From assembly GCA_001577635.1 (NCBI GenBank), contig LSBP01000016.1, positions 1-62,045 on the forward strand: a stretch of DNA of 62,045 bases. The letters are read 5' to 3'. How positions within the stretch are numbered: position 1 is the stretch's first letter; each line of letters begins with the position of its first letter. Source of the stretch: Halomonadaceae bacterium T82-2. GTDB lineage: Bacteria > Pseudomonadota > Gammaproteobacteria > Pseudomonadales > Halomonadaceae. This document shows, one piece after another, positions 26,687-35,362 of this stretch. The notes below the pieces were generated by a model, which was not told the DNA's origin, did no database searches, and saw nothing but the letters and a program-made list of their open reading frames with translations. Both the position numbers and the translations under genes were made by a program.

Positions 26687-28585
26687 TCAGGCAGTCAGCA
26701 GGCTGTTGAGCCGCTTGACATAGGCCGCCGGGTCATCCAGATGGCCGCCCTCGGCGATGATCGCCTGATCCAGCAGGATGTGCGCCAGATCGGCAAAGCC
26801 CTCGCCGTCGGTGCCTTCCAGCCGGTTCACCAGCGAGTGCTCGGGATTGAGCTCAAGGATCGGCTTGACCTCGGGCATCGGCTGGCCGGCGGCCTCCATG
26901 ATGCGACGCATCTGGAAGCCCATCTCGTGCTCGGAGAGCACCACGCAGGCCGGTGAGTCGGTCAAGCGATGGGTCACGCGGACCTCCTGAACACTGTCGC
27001 CCAGCGCCTCCTTGACGCGCTTGACCAGGTCCTCCTTGGCCTTGGCGGTCTCTTCCTGAGCCTGCTTTTCTTCCTCGTCCTCGATCTCGCCGAGGTCCAG
27101 GTCGCCCTTGGCCACGTCGGCGAAGGCCTTGCCGTCGTATTCGGTGAGGTGGCTCATCAGCCACTCGTCGATGCGATCGTGGAGCAGCAGCACCTCGACG
27201 CCCTTCTTGCGGAAGATCTCCAGATGCGGGCTGTTGCGGGCCGCATTGAAGCCATCGGCGACGATGTAGTAGATCTTCTGCTGGCCTTCCTTCATGCGCA
27301 ACACGTAGTCGGCCAGCGACTGGTCCTGCACCGCGGTGTCGGTATGCGTGGTCGAGAAGCGCAGCAGCTCGCTGATCTTGTCGCGGTTGGCAAAGTCTTC
27401 CGCCGGGCCTTCCTTGAGCACGCTGCCGAAGGTGTTCCAGAACGTCTGGTAGGCGTCCTTGTCCTTGGCCAGCTTCTTGAGCATGTCCAGGGCACGCTTG
27501 GTCAGCGCCGACTTCATCTTGTCGACCTGCGGGTCCTTCTGCAGCAGCTCGCGGGAGACGTTCAGCGACAGATCCTTGGTGTCGACCACCCCCTTGATGA
27601 AGCGCAGGTAGAGCGGCAGGAACTGTTCGGCGTCATCCATGATGAACACACGCTGCACATACAGGCGCACGCCGCGGGCGCCGTCACGCTCGTAGAGGTC
27701 GAACGGCGCGCGCTCCGGCACGTAGAGCAGGCTGGTGTACTCGAGCTTGCCCTCGACCTTGTTGTGACTCCAGGTCAGCGGATCGCTGAAATCATGGGCG
27801 ATGTGCTTGTAGAACGCCTTGTATTCGTCGTCGCTGACCTCGCTCTTGGGCCTCACCCACAGTGCCTGGGCTTCGTTGACGGTCTCCCAGGTAGTGACCT
27901 CGCTGCCCTCGATCTCGTTGCCGTCGTCGTCCTTGGCGGTCTCGGTCTTGGGCATGCGCACCGGCACGTCGATATGGTCCGAGTACTTGCGCACCAGGTT
28001 GCGCAGCCGGAAGTCGTCGGCGAACTCGCCGGCATCCTCCTTGAGGTGCAGGATGATCTCGGTGCCACGCTCGGGCTTGTCGACGTCGGCGACGGTGAAC
28101 TCGCCCTCGCCCTTCGAGCGCCATTCGACACCGCTGTCGCTGCCGGCACGGCGCGTGCGCACGGTCACCTCGTCGGCGACGATGAAGGCGGAATAGAAGC
28201 CCACCCCGAACTGGCCGATCAGCTTGGCATCCTTCTGCTGCTCGCCGGAGAGCTGCTTGAGGAACTCGGCGGTACCGCTCTTGGCGATGGTGCCGAGATT
28301 GGCGACGACGTCATCGCGGGTCATGCCGATGCCGTTGTCGCGCACCGTCACCGTGTTGTTGTCGGCGTCATGCTCGATCTCGATGCGCAGGTCACTGTCG
28401 CCCTCGTAGAGCGCGTCGTTGTTCAACGCCGCGTAGCGCAGCTTGTCCGTGGCGTCGGCCGCGTTGGAAATCAGCTCGCGCAGGAATATCTCCCGGTTGG
28501 AATACAGGGAGTGGATCATCAGATGGAGCAGTTGCTTGACTTCCGTCTGGAAGCCGAGCGTTTCTTCATGGGTGGCGGTGGTCAT
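26687..28585 (-). CDS. htpG: Molecular chaperone HtpG (Hsp90)
   Basis: A 632-residue Hsp90. The GHKL ATPase N-domain shows [28 protein letters not shown] and [12 protein letters not shown] middle domain with the catalytic Arg region (LNVSRELLQ) and a C-terminal dimerisation domain follow. Start ATG 28585 gives the length expected from E. coli (624). The ORF extends upstream through the promoter and the palindromic repeat, which are not coding. A sigma-32 promoter is seen at 28627-28654. Confidence 0.97.
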   Translation of the reverse strand: MTTATHEETLGFQTEVKQLLHLMIHSLYSNREIFLRELISNAADATDKLRYAALNNDALYEGDSDLRIEIEHDADNNTVTVRDNGIGMTRDDVVANLGTIAKSGTAEFLKQLSGEQQKDAKLIGQFGVGFYSAFIVADEVTVRTRRAGSDSGVEWRSKGEGEFTVADVDKPERGTEIILHLKEDAGEFADDFRLRNLVRKYSDHIDVPVRMPKTETAKDDDGNEIEGSEVTTWETVNEAQALWVRPKSEVSDDEYKAFYKHIAHDFSDPLTWSHNKVEGKLEYTSLLYVPERAPFDLYERDGARGVRLYVQRVFIMDDAEQFLPLYLRFIKGVVDTKDLSLNVSRELLQKDPQVDKMKSALTKRALDMLKKLAKDKDAYQTFWNTFGSVLKEGPAEDFANRDKISELLRFSTTHTDTAVQDQSLADYVLRMKEGQQKIYYIVADGFNAARNSPHLEIFRKKGVEVLLLHDRIDEWLMSHLTEYDGKAFADVAKGDLDLGEIEDEEEKQAQEETAKAKEDLVKRVKEALGDSVQEVRVTHRLTDSPACVVLSEHEMGFQMRRIMEAAGQPMPEVKPILELNPEHSLVNRLEGTDGEGFADLAHILLDQAIIAEGGHLDDPAAYVKRLNSLLTA

Positions 28586-28626
28586 GGATTCAAGCCCCTC
28601 ATGGTGTGTAGAACGTGACACCGCCG

Positions 28627-28654
28627 ATATGGGGCTAGTTCGAGCGTTTTCAAG
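28627..28654 (-). promoter_or_regulatory. Sigma-32 heat-shock promoter of htpG
   Basis: On the minus strand CTTGAAA (28648-28654) is separated by exactly 13 bases from CCCCATAT (28627-28634), the classic RpoH consensus. It lies about 42 bases before the htpG start codon. Confidence 0.9.
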
Positions 28655-28755
28655 CACCTGAGTCGAAACCGGGCCCAATGGCCCGATCGCTGGCCGCAAC
28701 GAACCGATCCGGCGCCGTTCAGAACGTATTTCCAAACCCCGTTGATGATGGGCGT

Positions 28756-28848
28756 CGGTGGCAAGGCGAAGCGAGGGTCCTTTGCCATGGATGGCAAAGG
28801 TAGCGCCCAGGGAGGGGTTTACAGCGCCCTCGCAAAGCCTTGCCACCG
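28756..28848. repeat. 93-bp nested palindromic element
   Basis: Three inverted repeats are nested. Outer arms CGGTGGCAAGGC/GCCTTGCCACCG are at 28756-28767 and 28837-28848. Middle arms GCGAGGG/CCCTCGC are at 28771-28777 and 28827-28833. A perfect inner hairpin CCTTTGCCAT/ATGGCAAAGG is at 28779-28800. AGCGCCC also occurs twice (28802-28808 and 28823-28829). It fills the space between htpG and the DUF1232 gene. The form resembles REP/BIME-type intergenic repeats; copy number cannot be judged here. Confidence 0.75.
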
Positions 28849-28886
28849 AGAAAGCCCATCCTGTCCACCGGTTATGAAAGAAACTC

Positions 28887-29216
28887 TTAGCGCGCCGCGG
28901 GCGGCCCCTCGCCCTTCCAGCGCCGGTAGTCGGCCAGCGCGGTATCGACCCGGGTCAGCAGCCAGCCGACGATCACCACGTCGTCGACCAGGCCGACCAC
29001 CAGCAGCACGTCGGGAATCAGATCCAGCGGCGAGACCAGATAGGCTGCCGCCAGCGCCATCCAGCCGAAGGCCGGCCAGGGCACAGGGCGGTAGCGACCG
29101 CTCACCACGTCACGGCACATCGGCACGAACAGCCGCATGGCACGGGCGATAGCCGTCAGGGCGCGACGACGCTTTCTGAGGGTGGCGGCGATGCCGCCGG
29201 CCTTGAAAAGGGCCAT
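28887..29216 (-). CDS. DUF1232 (YkvA-family) membrane protein
   Basis: A 109-residue protein with a basic N-terminus and the DUF1232 signature [25 protein letters not shown], which forms two membrane-associated segments. The biochemical role of this family is not established. It diverges from slt across about 100 bases. Confidence 0.85.
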   Translation of the reverse strand: MALFKAGGIAATLRKRRRALTAIARAMRLFVPMCRDVVSGRYRPVPWPAFGWMALAAAYLVSPLDLIPDVLLVVGLVDDVVIVGWLLTRVDTALADYRRWKGEGPPAAR

Positions 29217-29317
29217 GATTGCTCCTGTCGTAAGCCGACGACACTACTCAAGGCCGTCGCTATGGGCGAGGATGAGACAGACTGCAACCGATAGGCAAGC
29301 CCGAGGAGGAGCCGGCG

Positions 29318-31261
29318 ATGCCCCTTCGAATCCCCCGTCACGGCCTCGCGCTGTTGAGCGCCCTGCTGATCAGCCTGCCGGCTGTGGCCGACGAAGCCGA
29401 CGACCAAGCCCTGCGCGAGGCGCTGGACGCCGCCCGTGCCCACCAGTGGAATCGTGTCGACGATACGGCCATCGACGATCACGTCCTTGCCGGTTACATC
29501 GACTATCATCGCCTCCGCGGCCAATTGCCCGACGCGCTACCGGCGACCGTCAATGCCTTCATCACCCGGCATGCCGATTCGCCGCTGTCGACCTGGATGC
29601 GCGGCGTGGCCGAAGTCGCTTACGGCAAGGCCGGACGCTTCGACGCGCTGCTGGCGGTGAGCGACGGCGAGCCGCGCGGCGTGATTCGCCGCTGCTACTA
29701 CTACACTGCGCTGCTCGACAAGGCCCCCGAAAAGGCGGCCGAGGGCGGCCGAGATTTGTGGTTGACCGGCCACTCTCAGCCCGGCGAGTGCGACACCCTG
29801 TTCAACACCCTGCGCGCACGTGGCGAGATCGGCGGTGTTCAGGTCTGGCAGCGCCTGCTGCTTGCCTGGGAAAACGGCGAGACCGGGCTGATGCGCTATC
29901 TGGAGCGCCAGCTGCCCGCCGGCTGGGGCGACGCCAAGGGCGCACTGGAGCGGCTGCGCAAGGACTATGCGGCGATCACCCGGATACCGCGCGATATCGG
30001 CCACGAGGGCGCCAGCGGCCCGCTGTTCGCCGCCGCCATGCACCAGTTCACGCGGGCCGACACGGAGGCGGCGCTGGAAGCCTGGCGCAAGATCGCGCCG
30101 CACCTCGACCTCGCCACCCGGCAGCGTCAGGCGATCGAGCGCGACCTGGCCTTCTATTCGATGGTGCGCGAGGTGGACAATAATCGCGGCTGGGTCGACC
30201 AGGTACTTCCCGACCTCGCCGACAGCGACCTGCTGGAACTGCGGGTACGCCGGGCACTGGCCGAGCGTGACTGGCAGGGAGTCATCGACTGGGTACACGC
30301 CATGCCCGACGACCCACGCCAGGACGCCCGCTGGCAATACTGGCTGGGCCGCGCCCTGTCAGAACTCGGCGATCGGCAGACTGCCCACAAGGCCTACGCC
30401 GCCGCTGCCGAACAGCGCAGCTTCTACGGCTTCGCCGCCGCCGACCGGATCGGCCAGCCCTATGACCTGAACCTGCGCCGGGCGACGTTCAACGCCGCCT
30501 ATCGTCAGCAGGTCGCCGGCTGGCCGGTCATCCAGCGTGTCGAGGCACTGATGCGTATCGGCGAGCCGGGGCTGGCGCGCAGCGAATGGTACTTCGCCTC
30601 ACGCCGTGCCGATACCGACAAGGCCAACGCCATGGCCGACTACGCCATGCAGCAGGGCTGGTATGCGCTGGCGGTGCAGACCACCATCCTCGCCCGCGAG
30701 TGGGATGCGCTGGCATGGCGCTTCCCGCTGGCCTACCGCGACGCCTTCCAGCGCTGGGGGCAGCGCCTCGACGTCGACCCCTATCTGCTGATGGGGATCG
30801 CCCGACGCGAGAGCGCCTTCAACCCTCGGGCCCAGTCCTCGGTCGGCGCACGCGGCCTGATGCAGCTGATGCCCGCCACCGCGCGTCATGTCAGCGCCCG
30901 CGCCAACGTCGAGCCTCCCGCTGCCGGGAAGCTGTTCGATCCGGCAGTCAATATTCGTCTGGGTAGCCATTATGTGCGCGAGATGCTCGATCGCTACCGT
31001 GGCAACCGGCTGGCCGCCGTGGCCGCCTACAACGCCGGCCCCAGCCGCGTCGACCGCTGGCTGCGCGATGCACCAGAGGACTTCGACCTGTTCATCGAGA
31101 GCATCCCCTATCACGAGACCCGGGCCTATGTGCAGGCGGTGCTCACCTACCGGGTGATCTTCGCCAGCCTCGCCAACGGCGGCGATACCAGCAAGATCGC
31201 GCTGCTGGCCGACGGCGAACGCCAGTCACGCTACGATGCCTCGCTGCTGGCCAGTAACTGA
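29318..31261 (+). CDS. slt: Soluble lytic murein transglycosylase
   Basis: A 647-residue periplasmic enzyme with a signal peptide (ALLSALLISLPAVADEAD), a long alpha-superhelical U-domain to about residue 470 and a C-terminal goose-lysozyme-like domain. Catalytic Glu498 is in ARRESAFNPRAQSSVGARGL, followed by MQLMPATA and AAYNAGPSRVDRWL. It cleaves the MurNAc-GlcNAc bond to give 1,6-anhydro ends during wall turnover. GAGGAGGAG precedes the start. Confidence 0.94.
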   Translation: MPLRIPRHGLALLSALLISLPAVADEADDQALREALDAARAHQWNRVDDTAIDDHVLAGYIDYHRLRGQLPDALPATVNAFITRHADSPLSTWMRGVAEVAYGKAGRFDALLAVSDGEPRGVIRRCYYYTALLDKAPEKAAEGGRDLWLTGHSQPGECDTLFNTLRARGEIGGVQVWQRLLLAWENGETGLMRYLERQLPAGWGDAKGALERLRKDYAAITRIPRDIGHEGASGPLFAAAMHQFTRADTEAALEAWRKIAPHLDLATRQRQAIERDLAFYSMVREVDNNRGWVDQVLPDLADSDLLELRVRRALAERDWQGVIDWVHAMPDDPRQDARWQYWLGRALSELGDRQTAHKAYAAAAEQRSFYGFAAADRIGQPYDLNLRRATFNAAYRQQVAGWPVIQRVEALMRIGEPGLARSEWYFASRRADTDKANAMADYAMQQGWYALAVQTTILAREWDALAWRFPLAYRDAFQRWGQRLDVDPYLLMGIARRESAFNPRAQSSVGARGLMQLMPATARHVSARANVEPPAAGKLFDPAVNIRLGSHYVREMLDRYRGNRLAAVAAYNAGPSRVDRWLRDAPEDFDLFIESIPYHETRAYVQAVLTYRVIFASLANGGDTSKIALLADGERQSRYDASLLASN

Positions 31262-31270
31262 ACCGTTTCC

Positions 31271-31296
31271 AGGCGCCTCCCACAGGACAGGCGCCT
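31271..31296 (+). terminator. Terminator of slt
   Basis: AGGCGCC pairs with GGCGCCT across a 12-base loop, followed by TCCCTT, just after the slt stop. Confidence 0.6.
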
Positions 31297-31309
31297 TCCC
31301 TTAAAAACA

Positions 31310-31337
31310 ACGGGGGCGGCCATCTGGCCGCCCCCGT
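31310..31337 (-). terminator. Terminator of the THX gene
   Basis: On the minus strand a 12-bp stem (ACGGGGGCGGCC with its complement) is followed by TGTTTTTAAG, 20 bases after the THX stop codon. Confidence 0.85.
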
Positions 31338-31357
31338 GTCATTCCGTGCCTCGGCTG

Positions 31358-31471
31358 TCAGTAACCGACCTGCCGATAGCGCTGTGCCTTGCGGCGTGAC
31401 TGCGGCCGCCGGCGTCCATAGCTGCCGTTGGCGACCTTGCCGCGCCGTGAGCGGATATCTCCCTTGGCCAT
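31358..31471 (-). CDS. 30S ribosomal protein THX family (37 residues)
   Basis: A very short, highly basic protein, MAKGDIRSRRGKVANGSYG followed by RRRPQSRRKAQRYRQVGY. It fits the gammaproteobacterial THX pattern (M-x-KGD, RGK, GSYG, basic tail). THX inserts into a cavity at the top of the 30S head. AGGAGGTGACAG precedes the ATG at ideal spacing and a strong terminator follows, so this is a real monocistronic gene despite its size. It lies between the convergent slt gene and deaD. Confidence 0.88.
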   Translation of the reverse strand: MAKGDIRSRRGKVANGSYGRRRPQSRRKAQRYRQVGY

Positions 31472-31566
31472 CTGTCACCTCCTGTTGCGGAATGGGTCAA
31501 TGCGGATGCGACGCTGGCAGTGTGGGAAACAGGCGGCGCCGCGGTCAAGTCGACCGCGGCCCGGCC

Positions 31567-33276
31567 TCAGGCCCGTGAACGACGGCGCACCGGCGCGTCG
31601 TCGTCATTACGGCGGCGTGACGCCCGTTCCGGCGCACCGTTGTCCTCGGCAATCTCCAGGGGCCGGCCGGCGACCCGTGCCCGGGCCATCTTGGCCAGGA
31701 TCGAGGTCGGCAGGGAGCTGGGCAGCTCGACCACGGAGAAGGCGTTGCGAATATCGATGCGACCGATGCGGCCCCCTTCGATACCGCCCTCGTTGGCCAG
31801 CGCGCCCACCAGCTGGCCGGGCTTGATGCCGTCGCGATGGCCCACGGCGACCCGATAACGCGTCATGCCTTCCGAGGGCGTACGCTCACGGCGACGCGGC
31901 GGCTTGCCGTCGCGACCACCGTCACGACCCGCGCCCTTGGCGGCACCCGGCTTGGGCAGACGTCCGATCGGCGCCTCGTCGGCACGGGCCAGGCTGGCAA
32001 AGGCACAGGCCAGCTCCAGCGGATCATGACCTTCCGCGGCCAGCCGTTCGACCAGGCTGCGCTGCTCACCGGTATCGCCGGTCAGCGTGCCCAGCACCCG
32101 TTCGCGGAAGCGTTCGTCACGATGGGCACGGATCGTCGCTTCATCGGGAAGCTCGGTCTCGGTCATCGCCTGACCGGTGGCCTGCTCCAGCCAGCGCACC
32201 TTGCGGGTCTCGCGGAAGCCGGCAAAGGTCACCGCCACCCCGGAACGCCCGGCACGCCCGGTCCGCCCGATGCGGTGGGTGTAGGCCTCGCTGTCCTGCG
32301 GCAGATCGTAGTTGAACACATGGGTGATCCGCGGCACGTCGAGGCCGCGCGCCGCCACGTCGGTGGCCACCAGCACATCGACCTTGCCCTTCTTGAGGCG
32401 GGCCACGGTGCGTTCGCGCAGGCTCTGGTCCAGGTCGCCGGACAGCGCCGCCGCATTGAAGCCACGCGCCGTCAGCTGGTCCACGACGGTGGTACAAGCC
32501 GCACGGGTCCGCACGAAGACGATGGCGGCATCCACCGGCTCGACCTCGAGCAGGCGCGACAGAGCCTCGACCTTGCCGGCACCGTCGATGCGCACCAGAC
32601 GCTGTTCAATGTTCTCGCCGGTGGTGACCCGCGATTCGATGGCCACCTTGACCGGGTCGACCAAGTAGCGGTTGACGATACGTTCGATCTCTGCCGGCAA
32701 CGTGGCCGAGAAGAACACGCGCTGAGCGGTGGTCGGAGTGTCGGCCACCACGCGCTTGACGTCGTCGATGAAGCCCATGCGCAGCATCTCGTCGGCCTCG
32801 TCGAGCACCAGCGCATTGAGACCGGTGAGCTTGAGGCTGCCGCGATCGAGGTGATCGATCACGCGGCCCGGCGTACCCACCACGACGTGGGCGCCACGCT
32901 TGAGGGCGCTGAGCTGTTCGCGGTAGTCCTGGCCGCCACACAGGCTGGCGACCTCCAGGCCCTGGAGGTTCTGGCCGTACTTGCCGAACGAGACCGCCAC
33001 CTGCTGGGCGAGCTCACGGGTCGGCGCCAGCACCAGCACCTGCGGTTCGCGACGCGACAGATCGAGGCGCGAGAGCAACGGCAGGGCAAAGGCCGCCGTC
33101 TTGCCGGTACCGGTCTGGGCCTGGCCCAGCATGTCACGGCCTTCCAGCAGGGCCGGGATGGTCTGCGCCTGAATCGGCGAGGGAGTTTCGTAGCCCAGGG
33201 TTTCCAGCGCGGAAAGAACGGCGGGCACGAGTGCCAGGTCGCCGAAACTCGGCGAGGCAACGGAAGTCAGGGTCAT
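31567..33276 (-). CDS. deaD: DEAD-box ATP-dependent RNA helicase DeaD/CsdA
   Basis: A 569-residue helicase. Motifs in order are Q-motif region SPIQAQTIPALL, Walker A AQTGTGKT, PTRELAQQ, TPGRVIDH, DEAD in LVLDEADEMLRM, SAT in FFSATLP, ARGLDVPR and HRIGRTGRAG. A C-terminal DbpA-type RNA-binding fold (YRVAVGHRDGIKPGQLVGAL) and a basic RR/DDD tail follow. It unwinds structured RNA in ribosome assembly, mRNA decay and cold adaptation. A basic GAGRDGGRDGKPPRRRE linker precedes the RNA-binding domain. Confidence 0.94.
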   Translation of the reverse strand: MTLTSVASPSFGDLALVPAVLSALETLGYETPSPIQAQTIPALLEGRDMLGQAQTGTGKTAAFALPLLSRLDLSRREPQVLVLAPTRELAQQVAVSFGKYGQNLQGLEVASLCGGQDYREQLSALKRGAHVVVGTPGRVIDHLDRGSLKLTGLNALVLDEADEMLRMGFIDDVKRVVADTPTTAQRVFFSATLPAEIERIVNRYLVDPVKVAIESRVTTGENIEQRLVRIDGAGKVEALSRLLEVEPVDAAIVFVRTRAACTTVVDQLTARGFNAAALSGDLDQSLRERTVARLKKGKVDVLVATDVAARGLDVPRITHVFNYDLPQDSEAYTHRIGRTGRAGRSGVAVTFAGFRETRKVRWLEQATGQAMTETELPDEATIRAHRDERFRERVLGTLTGDTGEQRSLVERLAAEGHDPLELACAFASLARADEAPIGRLPKPGAAKGAGRDGGRDGKPPRRRERTPSEGMTRYRVAVGHRDGIKPGQLVGALANEGGIEGGRIGRIDIRNAFSVVELPSSLPTSILAKMARARVAGRPLEIAEDNGAPERASRRRNDDDAPVRRRSRA

Positions 33277-33713
33277 ATCACACCTTGCATGGCCGGCATG
33301 GAGGCCGGCAGAAAATGTCGTGGTGCCCTGCCCTTCTCATCGCCATGACGGGACGGCGGCATATGACACGGCACCAGGTCGCTCTGCCGCAGCATTCAGT
33401 GCCGCGGCTCACTCCTGCTCCTGCTCGACCGCCGTCTTCGACGGCACGAACAGTGTGGCGACCTCTTCACGCCGGCCGGTTCATCGGCGCCGGCAATCCA
33501 TCAATCAAGGCTCCCGGGCGCGGTGCATCACTATGGCGCACGACTGGGCGCCCGGTGTTGGAGTCACGTCATTGTCCGCCTTGCAGGCAGGACAAATCAC
33601 CGGGATGGAGGGGTCAACACAGGCGAGGAAGCGCCATGCTACCATCGTCGAGGGTATATTGCCTATGTCTTTTTACCGGCCCGCTTCACCACGGGCCCAG
33701 ATCGGAGCCTGCC
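33277..33713. other. Intergenic region between deaD and yaiI
   Basis: About 437 bases hold the divergent upstream regions of deaD and the UPF0178 gene. Next to deaD lies a GCCGGCATGGAGGCCGGC hairpin (33291-33308), a candidate leader structure. I see no supportable gene; open frames here lack ribosome sites and recognisable content. Confidence 0.5.
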
Positions 33714-34163
33714 ATGCCAACCCTGTGGGTCGATGCCGATGCCTGCCCGCGTGCCGCGCGCGACATCGTGATCCGTGCCGCCGAACGCACCCGAACACCG
33801 GCCTGGCTGGTGGCCAACCACGCCCTGCCGTTACCGCCATCGCGCTGGGCCAAGGGGCTATCGGTGGCCAGCGGCCTGGACGCTGCCGACGACGAGATCG
33901 TGCGCCGACTCGAACCCGGTGACCTGCTGGTCACGTCGGATCTGCCGCTGGCCATGGAGGCCCTCGACAAGGGTGCCGCGGTGATGACCTCCCGGGGTGA
34001 GCCGCTGACCGCCGACAACATCCGCTCGCGCGTGCAGATGCGTGACTTCATGGAAACCCTGCGTGCCAGCGGCGAACACACCGGCGGCCCCAAGGGCTAC
34101 TCGGACGCCGACCGTCGCGAGTTTGCCAACGCCCTGGACCGCTGGCTGTCCAGGAATCGCTGA
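33714..34163 (+). CDS. yaiI: YaiI/YqxD family protein (UPF0178)
   Basis: A 149-residue protein starting MPTLWVDADACPRAARD, with VTSDLPLAMEALDKGAAVMTSRGE, the family's PIN-like acidic core, and [24 protein letters not shown] at the end. Its function is not established. The last 38 codons are repeated immediately downstream (34209-34322). The start at 33714 follows GGAG; the longer open frame upstream is non-coding. Confidence 0.92.
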   Translation: MPTLWVDADACPRAARDIVIRAAERTRTPAWLVANHALPLPPSRWAKGLSVASGLDAADDEIVRRLEPGDLLVTSDLPLAMEALDKGAAVMTSRGEPLTADNIRSRVQMRDFMETLRASGEHTGGPKGYSDADRREFANALDRWLSRNR

Positions 34164-34208
34164 CACAGCACCCGGCATCTGCTGCAGATGCGTCCGACAT
34201 GGTTTGGC

Positions 34209-34322
34209 ATGGAAACCCTGCGTGCCAGCGGCGAGCACACCGGTGGCCCCAAGGGCTACACGGACGCCGACCGTCGCGAGTTTGCCAACGCCCTGGACCG
34301 CTGGCTGGCCAGACACTGCTGA
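34209..34322 (+). pseudogene. Duplicated 3' end of yaiI
   Basis: A second copy of the final 38 codons of yaiI ([20 protein letters not shown] onward, ending in RWLARHC and stop), offset by 159 bases from the first. Identity is high, with changes scattered and clustered at the last codons. The preceding TGCAGATGCGT is repeated as well at offset 150, showing a 9-base insertion. It has no ribosome site, so it is probably an untranslated duplication remnant. Confidence 0.85.
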
Positions 34323-34329
34323 ACCGGCG

Positions 34330-35334
34330 TCACGCCTTTTCGCGAACGCCCTTCCCCGGCAGCCGTTCACGATCATGGGGCCGGTCGAGCTCGAGCAGCG
34401 GCCCCCAGGGCACGATCCGGGTGGGATTGATGGTGCCGTGGCTGTAGTAGTAGTGGCGCTTGATATGATCCAGGTCTACCGTCTCGGCGATGCCCGGCCA
34501 CTGGTAGAGCTCGCGCAGATAGTTGGAGAGATTCGGGTAATCCTCGATGCGCCGCAGGTTGCATTTGAAGTGGCCATGATAGACCGCGTCGAAGCGCACC
34601 AGCGTGGTAAACAGGCGGATATCGGCCTCGGTCAGCCACTCGCCGGCCAGATAGCGCCGCTCGGCGAGACGGGCTTCCATGCGATCCAGCGCCTCGAACA
34701 GCGCGGTGACGTGTTTCTCGTAGACAGCCTGCTCGGTGGCGAACCCTGACTTGTAGACGCCGTTGTTGACGTGGTCGTAGACATCGGCATTGACGGCATC
34801 GATGGTGTCGCGCAGGTCCGACGGATAGAAATCCAGCCGATTGCTGGTGAGATGATCGAAGGCGTCGTTGAAGATCCGCACCAGATCGGCGGACTCGTTG
34901 TTGACGATGCGCCGCTCCCGCTTGTCCCACAGCGCCGGCACCGTGACCCGGCCGGTATAGTGCGGGTCGGTCAGGGTATACAGCTGATGATGGTATTCGA
35001 CACCGTTAAGCGGATCGCCGCTCGAGCCTTCGTGGGTATTGTAGGTCCAGCCGTTCTCGAGCATCAGCGGACTGGTATGAGACACGCCGATCAGCCCCTC
35101 GAGCTGCTTGAGCTTGCGCAGGATCAGGGCGCGATGGGCCCACGGACAGGCCAGCGAGACATACAGATGAAAGCGGTCACCGGCCGCCTCGATACCGGGC
35201 TGCCCATCGGGCCCCGGGCTGCCATCACGGGTGACCCAGTCACGCAACTTGGCGGATTCGCGCACGAACTCGCCACCATGCGACTTAGTGTCGTACCACT
35301 GATCGTGCCAGCGACCGTCGATCAATAGACCCAT
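34330..35334 (-). CDS. yqjG: Glutathionyl-hydroquinone reductase (YqjG/ECM4-type GST)
   Basis: A 334-residue Xi-class glutathione transferase with catalytic Cys63 in YVSLACPWAHRALI, the GSH-site residues VPALWDKRERRIVNNESADLVR and the C-terminal YYYSHGTINPTRIVPWGP. It reduces glutathionyl-hydroquinones and protects against quinones. The start at 35334 has AGGAGAAG upstream; the longer frame adds 18 residues without support. Its neighbours are a LysR regulator and pirin, as in the enteric yqjG-yhaJ-yhaK region. Confidence 0.92.
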   Translation of the reverse strand: MGLLIDGRWHDQWYDTKSHGGEFVRESAKLRDWVTRDGSPGPDGQPGIEAAGDRFHLYVSLACPWAHRALILRKLKQLEGLIGVSHTSPLMLENGWTYNTHEGSSGDPLNGVEYHHQLYTLTDPHYTGRVTVPALWDKRERRIVNNESADLVRIFNDAFDHLTSNRLDFYPSDLRDTIDAVNADVYDHVNNGVYKSGFATEQAVYEKHVTALFEALDRMEARLAERRYLAGEWLTEADIRLFTTLVRFDAVYHGHFKCNLRRIEDYPNLSNYLRELYQWPGIAETVDLDHIKRHYYYSHGTINPTRIVPWGPLLELDRPHDRERLPGKGVREKA

Positions 35335-35362
35335 GCTCTTCTCCTCGCGTTGGCGAATGGTT

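Noticed and set aside
26969-28618. Long plus-strand open frame opposite htpG
   Set aside because: Antisense shadow of a well-conserved Hsp90 gene; the predicted product has no recognisable domain.
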